From Chryseosolibacter sp036402115 (GTDB taxonomy: Bacteria > Bacteroidota > Bacteroidia > Cytophagales > Cyclobacteriaceae), in contig DASWTM010000215.1 in NCBI GenBank assembly GCA_036402115.1, positions 1-64,000 of the forward strand: a stretch of 64,000 nt of DNA, read 5' to 3'. The stretch's first letter is position 1; each line of letters opens with the position of its first letter. The notes beneath the pieces are model-generated. The model worked only from the letters and a program-made list of their open reading frames with translations, was not told the DNA's origin and did no database searches. Shown here piece after piece: positions 44,157 to 52,281 of this stretch. A program made the position numbers and the translations under genes.

Positions 44157-47100
44157 ATGAAGGCCAGCTGGATGACTATCTGCGTTGTATTGTGTTGTTG
44201 TGCCATGCATCACGCCTGTGCACAATCGCAGGAATATCAGTTTGCGCGCCTGGAAATGGCATTCGGCCTTTCCCATCATCTTGTAAATGATGTATTGAAA
44301 GACGAGCGTGGCTTCCTATGGTTTGCAACGTCTTCTGGGCTGAATCGCTACGATGGGTATGGGATTAAAGTGTTTCGCAATATTCCAGGCGATACAACCT
44401 CCGTCCTTGTCGATGACATCACACGCATTCAGGAAGCACCGGACGGTCTTTTATGGATCTACACGCATTCCGGAAATTGCATTTATGATCCGCGTACGGA
44501 GAAATTTACTCGCAATACGAATTCTCTGCTGAGGCGATGGTCAGTTGCACAGGGACTAATCACGCACATTAAAAAAGACCGGAAGGGTCGATTCTGGTTT
44601 ATTCACTACAATCAGGGACTTTTCGTCTATAGTCCGAAGACACAAAAGACTGTTCGCCTTGCGCATAGCCCGAGCGATACATCTTCGATCAGCAGTATGA
44701 CGCTCTCATCAACAGTGGAGGATGAAGAAGGTAATATGTGGCTGGCGCATCAAAACGGTGTATTTGAAAAGATTGATCAGGAATCTCTTAAGGTCGTTTA
44801 TCGGAATACCGAACTGAAAAACATATTTGATGGCGAGGCATTCGAATATCGAATGATGGTTGATTCAGATAATGACCTTTGGATTAATAATGACCGCAAT
44901 TACGGGTGTTTTTATTTTAATGCGAAAACACAAAAGCTGCAGGCTATTAACACCGAGTCGAAGGTCAAATTAAAGTCAAACATTGTGCGCCAGATCGTTC
45001 AGGATGAAAAAGGCATTATCTGGATTGGAACGGATCACGGAGGAATAAACTTGCTGGATAAAAAAGATTTTTCAGTTCGCTACCTGTTGAGTGATGAAGA
45101 CGATGACCGTACCATCAGCGAAAACAGCATACAGTGTCTGTATAAAGATAATGAAGGCATTATCTGGGTCGGAACATATAAGAACGGTGTTACATACTAT
45201 CACGAAAACATTTTCAGATTCAGACATTACAAGCATCAGAATTCGAAGCCCGAAAGTCTTCCGTTTAATGATGTGAATGCTTTTGCTGAGGCACCCGATG
45301 GAAACATCTGGATCGGCACAAACGGTGGTGGCCTTGTGTTGTTCAATCGCACTACCAATACGTTTAAGCGTTACCTTCACAATCCATCTGATCCGAATTC
45401 ACTCAGTAATAATGTTATCGTAAGTCTACTAATTGATCACCAGCAAAACCTCTGGGTCGGAACCTACTATGGCGGACTCAATAAATTTGACGGTCGTAAG
45501 TTCACCCGGTACAGGCATGATCCTAAAAATCCGAGAAGCGTGGGAGATGATAATATCTGGGAGATTTACGAAGACTCAAACCACAACATCTGGCTTGGAA
45601 CATTGAAGGGAGGTATCTCGGTGTTTGATCGCGCAAAGAACGAGTTTTATCATTATCGCAATGGTGATCCTAATTCGATTCATACGCCTTATGTGCCTGC
45701 TCTGCTTGAGGATCGGAAAGGAAACATGTGGGTCGGGACAGGTTACGGCCTCGAAGTGCTCGACAAGCAATCAGGAAGGTTTACTCATTATCTGAACAAT
45801 CCGGCAGACCCAACCTCGATCAGCAACAACGGTATCTTCTCTATTTTTGAAGACAGTCGTGGCTTGATGTGGGTTGGCACACAGGGGGGATTGAACTTGT
45901 TTGAGCCTCAGACAAAATCATTCCGAACATTCCTGGAGAAGGATGGGCTTCGTGAAAAGACCATACTCACGCTGGCAGAAGACGATCAGAAGAATTTGTG
46001 GATGAGTACGCCAAGTGGGCTATCGCAACTTATCGTTTCGAAGGACAGTCGCGGTCAATTCACCTTCGCATTTAAAAACTACGACCAGTCGGACGGACTC
46101 ATTACTGGTGCCTTTCATGAAAATGCAGTGCTCAAATGTTCCAACGGTGAGCTGGTTTACGGTGGCTCGAATGGATTCAATATTTTTCAGCCGCAAAACA
46201 TCGGTGTGGATACGAGTCAGCCCAAAGTTATTTTTACTGATTTCCAGGTTTTCAATAAGTCAGTAAGCGTTGGAGAGGAGATTAACGGCACCGTAATTCT
46301 TCCTGCTTCCATTGCTCATGTTGACGAGATTACACTGACGCCAGCGAACAATGTGTTTTCAATTGAATTTGCTGCGTTGAACTTCTTTCATGCCGAAAAA
46401 AGCCAGTATGCTTACATCATGGAGGGCTTTAGCCGCGACTGGCTCACAACAAGCGCCAGTGATCGTAAAATTACATTTACCAACCTTGACCCTGGCACTT
46501 ATGTTTTTAAAGTAAAGGCATCTAATAGTGACGGTCTTTGGGGACATGAGACTGCTGTACTAACGATAGAAGTGCTTCCGCCATTCTGGAAGTCGACTGT
46601 AGCTTTTGTATTGTATGGCATCCTGATCATCGGTGCGTTGCTGTTGTTGCGTTACCTCGCGGTGACGCGTGAGCGCGTGAAATTCAGAATACAGCAAGAA
46701 CGTCTCCAGGCCCAGCGGATGCACGAACTTGACATGATGAAAATTAAATTTTTCACCAACGTAAGTCATGAGTTTCGTACACCCTTGACGCTGATCCTTA
46801 CACCCCTTGAAAAGTTGATGAGGAGAGCTCATGACGCGGATGATAAGAAACAGTTCCAACTCATTCAGCGGAATGCTCGAAGACTGTTGAACCTGGTAAA
46901 CCAGCTTCTCGACTTCCGCAAACTGGAAGGGCAGGAGGTGCAGCTTAATCCCGCGGAGGGCGATATCATTTCTTTCATTCGCGAACTCGTTAATTCATTC
47001 GCTGATGTCTCTGAGAAAAAACATGTGGGATTGTCCTTCAACTCAACCGTATCTTCACTCGAAACACACTTTGATCAGGATAAAATTGAAAAGATCATTT

Positions 47101-48263
47101 TTAATTTGCTTTCCAATGCATTCAAATTTACTCCTGAAGGCGGTAAGGTAAGCGTTGACCTGGCAATGGTTGAAGATATGGAAACGTCTTTCCTGGAGAT
47201 CAAAGTGGTAGACACGGGGATTGGTATTCCTGAGGATAAGCTCGATCGCATCTTTGAGCGCTTCTTTCAGAACGAGCTTCCTGCCTCAATGGTCAATCAG
47301 GGGAACGGAATCGGACTATCGATTACACAGGAATTCGTTCGCATTCACGGAGGTACAATTAGTGTCGCAAGTGACGTGGGAAAAGGCAGTACGTTCACCG
47401 TGCTGATTCCTGTTACGCCACTGGAGCACCATGAAGAATTGCTTTCCGATCCTGACACGTTAGAGGAGTTGACGGACGCAACACGCAGCGGTGCCAAACC
47501 TTCACTCCTCCTGATTGAAGACAATGAAGATTTTCGTTTTTACCTGAAAGACAACCTTTACAAAGAGTATCAGGTTATCGAAGCCTCAAATGGCGTGCAA
47601 GGATTTGAGCGGGCTATCAAAAACATTCCTGACTTGATTGTAAGCGACATCATGATGCCCGAGATGGATGGTATCGAATTGTGTAAAAAGTTAAAGTCCG
47701 ACTCGACTACTTCCCATATCCCGGTCATCCTGCTCACCGCACGTGCTGCAGAAGATCAGAAGCTCGAAGGTTTTGGTTCGGGTGCAAATGACTACATCAC
47801 AAAACCCTTCAATTTCGAGATCCTGCAACTGCGGATCAAAAACCTGATCAGTCAGCGCGAAAGTATACAGAAGCATTTTACCAGGCACATGGAAATCAAG
47901 GGGAGTGAAATTGAAGTCACCTCTCAGGACGAAAAATTGGTGAAGAATGCAATTAAAGCCGTGGAAGACAATCTTACCAACAAGGATTTTTCGGTTGAGG
48001 AGCTAAGCCGACAGATGGGTATGAGTCGCGTCCTCCTGTATAAAAAGATTCTGGCATTGACCGGTAAGACACCCATCGAATTCATTCGTGTCATCCGACT
48101 GCAGCGTGCGGCACAACTACTTGAAAAAAGTCAATTTACGGTTTCGGAGATAGCTTATCAGGTCGGCTTTAATAATCCGAAATATTTTGCCCGCTACTTC
48201 AAGGAAGAGTTTCACGTGCTGCCTTCCGCCTACGCCCTTGAGAAGAAAGAAAAGAAAGGGTGA
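44157..48263 (+). CDS. Hybrid two-component system regulator (HTCS)
   Basis: A 1368-residue one-protein two-component system. The periplasmic sensor has 14 or so propeller-type Reg_prop motifs (for example GIIWIGTDHGGINLLDK, NIWLGTLKGG), then a Y_Y_Y domain (about 745-805), one membrane helix (about 813-834), HisKA with His871 in NVSHEFRTPL, an ATPase domain, a receiver with Asp1164 in IVSDIMMPEMDG, and an AraC-type DNA-binding domain at the end (about 1265-1362). HTCS proteins sense oligosaccharides in the periplasm and switch on nearby glycan genes. Its neighbours suggest mannan or glucan. Confidence 0.95.
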   Translation: MKASWMTICVVLCCCAMHHACAQSQEYQFARLEMAFGLSHHLVNDVLKDERGFLWFATSSGLNRYDGYGIKVFRNIPGDTTSVLVDDITRIQEAPDGLLWIYTHSGNCIYDPRTEKFTRNTNSLLRRWSVAQGLITHIKKDRKGRFWFIHYNQGLFVYSPKTQKTVRLAHSPSDTSSISSMTLSSTVEDEEGNMWLAHQNGVFEKIDQESLKVVYRNTELKNIFDGEAFEYRMMVDSDNDLWINNDRNYGCFYFNAKTQKLQAINTESKVKLKSNIVRQIVQDEKGIIWIGTDHGGINLLDKKDFSVRYLLSDEDDDRTISENSIQCLYKDNEGIIWVGTYKNGVTYYHENIFRFRHYKHQNSKPESLPFNDVNAFAEAPDGNIWIGTNGGGLVLFNRTTNTFKRYLHNPSDPNSLSNNVIVSLLIDHQQNLWVGTYYGGLNKFDGRKFTRYRHDPKNPRSVGDDNIWEIYEDSNHNIWLGTLKGGISVFDRAKNEFYHYRNGDPNSIHTPYVPALLEDRKGNMWVGTGYGLEVLDKQSGRFTHYLNNPADPTSISNNGIFSIFEDSRGLMWVGTQGGLNLFEPQTKSFRTFLEKDGLREKTILTLAEDDQKNLWMSTPSGLSQLIVSKDSRGQFTFAFKNYDQSDGLITGAFHENAVLKCSNGELVYGGSNGFNIFQPQNIGVDTSQPKVIFTDFQVFNKSVSVGEEINGTVILPASIAHVDEITLTPANNVFSIEFAALNFFHAEKSQYAYIMEGFSRDWLTTSASDRKITFTNLDPGTYVFKVKASNSDGLWGHETAVLTIEVLPPFWKSTVAFVLYGILIIGALLLLRYLAVTRERVKFRIQQERLQAQRMHELDMMKIKFFTNVSHEFRTPLTLILTPLEKLMRRAHDADDKKQFQLIQRNARRLLNLVNQLLDFRKLEGQEVQLNPAEGDIISFIRELVNSFADVSEKKHVGLSFNSTVSSLETHFDQDKIEKIIFNLLSNAFKFTPEGGKVSVDLAMVEDMETSFLEIKVVDTGIGIPEDKLDRIFERFFQNELPASMVNQGNGIGLSITQEFVRIHGGTISVASDVGKGSTFTVLIPVTPLEHHEELLSDPDTLEELTDATRSGAKPSLLLIEDNEDFRFYLKDNLYKEYQVIEASNGVQGFERAIKNIPDLIVSDIMMPEMDGIELCKKLKSDSTTSHIPVILLTARAAEDQKLEGFGSGANDYITKPFNFEILQLRIKNLISQRESIQKHFTRHMEIKGSEIEVTSQDEKLVKNAIKAVEDNLTNKDFSVEELSRQMGMSRVLLYKKILALTGKTPIEFIRVIRLQRAAQLLEKSQFTVSEIAYQVGFNNPKYFARYFKEEFHVLPSAYALEKKEKKG

Positions 48264-48348
48264 AATTTAGGACGAAACAATTCCACACCTTCATAAAAAC
48301 ATTTCATACACCTGTGTCAGGCTTTTCTTGAATAGTTTTGCCTGTTCA

Positions 48349-48465
48349 ATGGAAACTATGCAATCGAGGCTGAAGCGGACGAAGCGCGTATTACTCGCGG
48401 TGGAAGTAACGATCTATTTTATTGTAGCCGGAGCCATCCTGATACTCTTCAATTATCTTGTTTAA
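48349..48465 (+). CDS. Possible 38-residue single-pass membrane protein
   Basis: A short frame of 38 codons starting METMQSRLKRTKRVLL. It has a basic N-terminal part (five K/R in the first 14 residues) and one hydrophobic stretch, VTIYFIVAGAILILFNYL. It lies 85 bases after the HTCS stop, and no other gene occupies this place. There is no clear promoter. It may be a real small membrane protein linked to the HTCS gene, or chance; coding is not shown. Confidence 0.35.
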   Translation: METMQSRLKRTKRVLLAVEVTIYFIVAGAILILFNYLV

Positions 48466-48803
48466 CCGGACACTGGGGCGCTACGAATGCTTCATCCAGC
48501 TACCCAAGCGCGCGCCCGAGTCTGTATTCCCGTCCCACTTCCATCAATGCATGTTCTCTACGAATAAGTCGTTTTGGGTGGTGCAGCAGGTTTGTTAACA
48601 GAACTGTCCCTATAAATAAACATTTTGTGCCCCCGCCTTAACCAGCATAACCTCACTTCTAAACAATTCCATCCCGCTGCAAACGTGTTCGGAGCGTAAT
48701 TTTACGGAAGCCGAGATCGCCTATGCGTCCCGTTGTATCGCAACGGTTGCGGTGCTGGTAATCGGACCGAGGCGAATCGGACAGTGACCCTAAACCAATC
48801 GTT
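48466..48803. other. Intergenic region before the orphan CBM-like gene
   Basis: A 338-base stretch. I see no long frame and no signal peptide coding region. The frame of the next gene stays open upstream only for 14 codons before its start, to a TAA at 48759. No exact promoter box is visible. Confidence 0.4.
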
Positions 48804-49187
48804 ATGACAGACACCTTAAATCCAAAAATGGCGTTCGTAAAGGATGCGTACCGGAGCCTGGTAAAATCGGCTTCGATGACCTTCAGCAGAAATTGGAGTG
48901 ATGTACAACTGCATCATGGATTTGTGCAGTCAAAGCGCTATAAAGCTGTGAAGTTCTCAGTTTGCGGTGGCCCGAACGCCAACGGAAAAGTGGTCAACTT
49001 CATGGTCAGAGGAGGAACACATGTGCCCATCACGTTAACCGCAGGCGCATGGAAGGAATTTACGGTGCAACTTAGCCAGATGGGTAATCCTGCACTGCTC
49101 GATAATTTCATTTTCCAGGACAATGGCAACAGCAGTCCTCGTTCGCCATACACCATGCACATCGACAATATCACGTTTTTAGAATAG
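48804..49187 (+). CDS. Orphan carbohydrate-binding-like module without signal peptide
   Basis: A 127-residue protein. WSDVQLHHGFVQSKRYKAVKFSVCGG, FMVRGGTHVPITLTAGAWKEFTVQLSQMG and MHIDNITFLE follow the jelly-roll pattern of the C-terminal carbohydrate-binding-like module found in many secreted Bacteroidota proteins. In those, the module follows a signal peptide and other domains, which are missing here. The gene may be a decayed remnant, or a short cytoplasmic protein. A terminator follows and the arabinofuranosidase-like gene begins 69 bases later. It is probably a truncated gene, though its last part reads cleanly. Confidence 0.55.
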   Translation: MTDTLNPKMAFVKDAYRSLVKSASMTFSRNWSDVQLHHGFVQSKRYKAVKFSVCGGPNANGKVVNFMVRGGTHVPITLTAGAWKEFTVQLSQMGNPALLDNFIFQDNGNSSPRSPYTMHIDNITFLE

Positions 49188-49207
49188 GATTTAACTGAAT
49201 TCATAAA

Positions 49208-49244
49208 GTGGTGCACGTCCTCGCGGAATGCACCACGCTTTTTT
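49208..49244 (+). terminator. Rho-independent terminator
   Basis: GTGGTGCA (49208-49215) pairs perfectly with TGCACCAC (49229-49236), followed by GC and six T (49239-49244). It separates the orphan module from the next gene. Confidence 0.78.
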
Positions 49245-49255
49245 AAGACTATGGA

Positions 49256-51169
49256 ATGAAAAACTTCTTTCTTTTCATTCTTGCACTGGCGAGCAGTTCA
49301 CTTTTCGCACAACCGCAGGGATTTTTTCTGAATGACCACGCAAGGAAAGATGCTATTCTTCCGGCTTTTAACGATGTGTTGAAACCACAGGCCGATGCAA
49401 CGGTCTCTGTACGTGTAGATGCTGCCGTAAAACTTGCGACCGTCTCCAAATACCTGTACGGCAATAATGTAAATGTTTACATGACCCAGATGGTAAACCA
49501 GCCGGCTCTGCTTAATCACCTCAGGGAGCTCTCACCCAACGTTCTTCGATTTCCAGGCGGAAATCTCAGCAGTGTTTACTTCTGGAATGCCGATAAAAAC
49601 GCCCCGCCTCCTAATGCTCCGGTGAGACTTATCGATGCGAATGGTGTTGCGCAAGAGCCAGGCTACTGGTACGGTAACAACCCGGAAGAGTGGACACTCT
49701 CCGTTGACAACTACTACAAGGTGTTGGAGCAAACCAACTCAACCGGAATAATTACGGTGAATTATGGCTATGCACGTTACGGCACGGGCAGTAATCCTGT
49801 TTCGTCTGCTGCACATCTCGCTGCGGAATGGGTGCGGTACGACAACGGTCGAACAAAATTTTGGGAAGTCGGAAACGAAAGTAATGGGACATGGCAGGCT
49901 GGGTATCGGATAGCCCCAGCAGCGAACAAAGACGGGCAGCCGGAAATAATCAATGGAACCCTATACGGGCAGCACTTTAAAGTATTTGCTGACTCGATGC
50001 GAAAGGCCGCAGCAGAAATAGGAGCAAACATCTACCTTGGCGCTCAACTTTTGCAGGAGGAACCTGCTAGCTGGTGGAATGCCACCGATAGAAATTGGAA
50101 TACAAGTGTATTGGCTGCATCGGAAAATGCTCCGGATTATTATGTCATCCATAGCTATTACACTCCTTTTCAAACGAACTCGACTGTCGAAGATGTTCTG
50201 AGTTCGGCAATAACGGTCACGAGCAGCATGAGAAATGTAGTGGATAAGTACATTGGTGAAGCTGGTGTCGCCCGCAAACCGCTAGCATTGACAGAGTGGA
50301 ATATTTTTGCCGAGGGATCAAAACAACAAGCGTCCAGTATCAATGGAATCCATGCCGTGCTGGTACTGGGTGAACTGATTAAGAATAATTATGGTCTGGC
50401 ATGCCGGTGGGATCTGGCTAACGGATGGAATAACGGAAACGATCATGGTATGTTTAGCCAGGGCGATGCAAGCAATGATCCGAAGTGGAATCCGAGAGCT
50501 GTGTATTACTACATGTATTACTTTCAAAAGTACTTCGGAGACACGATGGTGAAGAGTACTGTGTCCGGTAGTGATGACGTTGTGAGTTATGCTTCACGCT
50601 TTAATGACAAAGAAACAAGTGTTGTCCTGGTGAATAGAGGGAAGAGCGCCCAGGTTGTTTCGCTCACATTAGACAACTACGGCTTTGGAGATCGATATTA
50701 CTATTATACACTTACTCCGGGAACGGATCACGTTAGCTTCCCCCTAAAGGTTTTAGTAAACGGGAAATCGGGAACCTTCGCAGCTGGAGGTCCGCCAAAC
50801 GTTTCCTCCATCCCTGCCCATTCGTCAACTGTTGGATCGGGAATTAAGTTGTCATTGCCTGCGCGGTCTGTGACTTATGTGCTGGTTGATCATGGTAACA
50901 GAGTAATAACGAGTATTGATGATGAATCGTCCGTCATTGTTCAAGTGTATCCGAACCCGGTTACTCATAGTGTTAAAGTAGTTTTTCCTCAGAATACCTT
51001 CACAACGATCGTCTTGTATGATGCCGCGGGAGAAGAGGTGCTTCGAGCATCTCTCGATCCCAGCAATGAACAATTCGTCATGGGGACAACACTTTCCAGC
51101 GGTTCATATTTAATCCGCCTCAGCGGGAATCAAAAGGTGATCACAAAAAAAATTATAGTTAAGCGTTAA
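49256..51169 (+). CDS. Clan GH-A glycosidase with T9SS tail (arabinofuranosidase-like)
   Basis: A 637-residue secreted enzyme with a signal peptide ending LFAQ. The catalytic barrel has the acid/base Glu208 in FWEVGNES and the nucleophile Glu347 in ALTEWNI, the clan GH-A pattern seen in GH51, GH44 and GH39. LRFPGGNLSSVYFW near 97-110 also fits GH51 or GH44. A beta-sandwich (about 480-550) and a T9SS type A tail (about 560-637, VYPNPVTHSVKV, GSYLIRLSGN) follow. The family is not certain: arabinofuranosidase is the closest guess. It lies 12 bases before the GH5 gene, so the two are cotranscribed. Confidence 0.7.
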   Translation: MKNFFLFILALASSSLFAQPQGFFLNDHARKDAILPAFNDVLKPQADATVSVRVDAAVKLATVSKYLYGNNVNVYMTQMVNQPALLNHLRELSPNVLRFPGGNLSSVYFWNADKNAPPPNAPVRLIDANGVAQEPGYWYGNNPEEWTLSVDNYYKVLEQTNSTGIITVNYGYARYGTGSNPVSSAAHLAAEWVRYDNGRTKFWEVGNESNGTWQAGYRIAPAANKDGQPEIINGTLYGQHFKVFADSMRKAAAEIGANIYLGAQLLQEEPASWWNATDRNWNTSVLAASENAPDYYVIHSYYTPFQTNSTVEDVLSSAITVTSSMRNVVDKYIGEAGVARKPLALTEWNIFAEGSKQQASSINGIHAVLVLGELIKNNYGLACRWDLANGWNNGNDHGMFSQGDASNDPKWNPRAVYYYMYYFQKYFGDTMVKSTVSGSDDVVSYASRFNDKETSVVLVNRGKSAQVVSLTLDNYGFGDRYYYYTLTPGTDHVSFPLKVLVNGKSGTFAAGGPPNVSSIPAHSSTVGSGIKLSLPARSVTYVLVDHGNRVITSIDDESSVIVQVYPNPVTHSVKVVFPQNTFTTIVLYDAAGEEVLRASLDPSNEQFVMGTTLSSGSYLIRLSGNQKVITKKIIVKR

Positions 51170-51181
51170 TATTTAATTCCA

Positions 51182-52135
51182 ATGAAGCACTCACTCATTG
51201 CCATTTTCGTTTTCTTCACCTTAACTGCAAAAGCAGACCCAACACCGGTTGAAAGATTTGGTGCACTACGCGTTGCGGGCAACAAGATTGTTGACAAGAA
51301 TGGCAATCCCGCCCAGCTTCGCGGAGTGTCGCTTTTCTGGAGCCAGTGGATGGGTAAGTTCTACAATGCCGATGCCGTTCATTGGCTGGTCGAGGATTGG
51401 AACATTAATATCATTCGCGTGGCGATGGCTGTTGATAACAACGGTTATTCCACCAACCGTTCAGAGCAGGATAAGGTATTGCGTGTCATTGATGCAGCGA
51501 TCAAAGAAGGCATCTATGTTATTGTTGATTTTCACGTGCATGACGGACACAAGTATTTGAAGGACGCGAAAGAGTTTTTTGGCATGATTGCGAAACGCTA
51601 TGCACGGTATCCCAATATTATTTACGAACCCTGGAACGAGCCGGTGCATCATTCATGGTCTGATGTGATTAAGCCTTATCATGAAGCCGTGATTGCCACG
51701 ATTCGTGAACATGACGCTGATAACCTGATAGTTTGCGGAACACGCACATGGTCGCAAAATGTTGAAGAGGCCTCACTTGATCCGATCGAAGGCAAAAACA
51801 TTGCGTATACACTGCACTTCTATGCATCCACACATAAGCAGGAGCTTCGTAACATCGCGAAGCAGGCTATGGCCAATGGTGCAGCACTCATGGTTACCGA
51901 GTACGGAACCTGCGAGGCAAGCGGAAATGGTTTTGTAGATGAAAACGAAATGGAAGCCTGGTGGAAGTTTATGGACGATCACAGTCTATCCCATTGCAAC
52001 TGGTCATTGGCTGACAAAAAGGAGTCGGCTTCAATTCTCAATCCAAATGCAAAAGCAGGAGGCGGATGGCGCGAAGCGGACCTCACCCGTTCTGGAAAGA
52101 TGGTGCGCGATGAGATCCTGGCAAAGAATAAATAA
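51182..52135 (+). CDS. GH5 endoglucanase (subfamily 2-like)
   Basis: A 317-residue exported cellulase with a signal peptide ending AKAD. The acid/base Glu153 is in YEPWNEP and the nucleophile Glu240 in MVTEYGTCEASGNG, both typical of GH5 subfamily 2 endoglucanases, as is LRVAGNKIVDKNGNPAQLRGVS at the start. It hydrolyses beta-1,4-glucan, and perhaps glucomannan, with retention. There is no binding module or T9SS tail, so it is likely periplasmic or goes out by another route. It is the second gene of the pair with the GH-A enzyme. Confidence 0.9.
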   Translation: MKHSLIAIFVFFTLTAKADPTPVERFGALRVAGNKIVDKNGNPAQLRGVSLFWSQWMGKFYNADAVHWLVEDWNINIIRVAMAVDNNGYSTNRSEQDKVLRVIDAAIKEGIYVIVDFHVHDGHKYLKDAKEFFGMIAKRYARYPNIIYEPWNEPVHHSWSDVIKPYHEAVIATIREHDADNLIVCGTRTWSQNVEEASLDPIEGKNIAYTLHFYASTHKQELRNIAKQAMANGAALMVTEYGTCEASGNGFVDENEMEAWWKFMDDHSLSHCNWSLADKKESASILNPNAKAGGGWREADLTRSGKMVRDEILAKNK

Positions 52136-52281
52136 CGTAAGATGCCCGCACTAACAGCTGTTAGAAAATTTATGTTGCCGGCAAAATTGCGGGATGACTT
52201 GTCAGGGAAATGCTGCACCATCCAAACATCCGCACTGTCGTTTTTATTGATAAATTGAGTCAGTCTTGAATCCTAAACGCT

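Noticed and set aside
52151..52164. Perfect 14-base palindrome CTAACAGCTGTTAG after the GH5 gene
   Set aside because: Short, with no T-run and no matching copy near the other glycan genes. Could be an operator, but nothing supports it.
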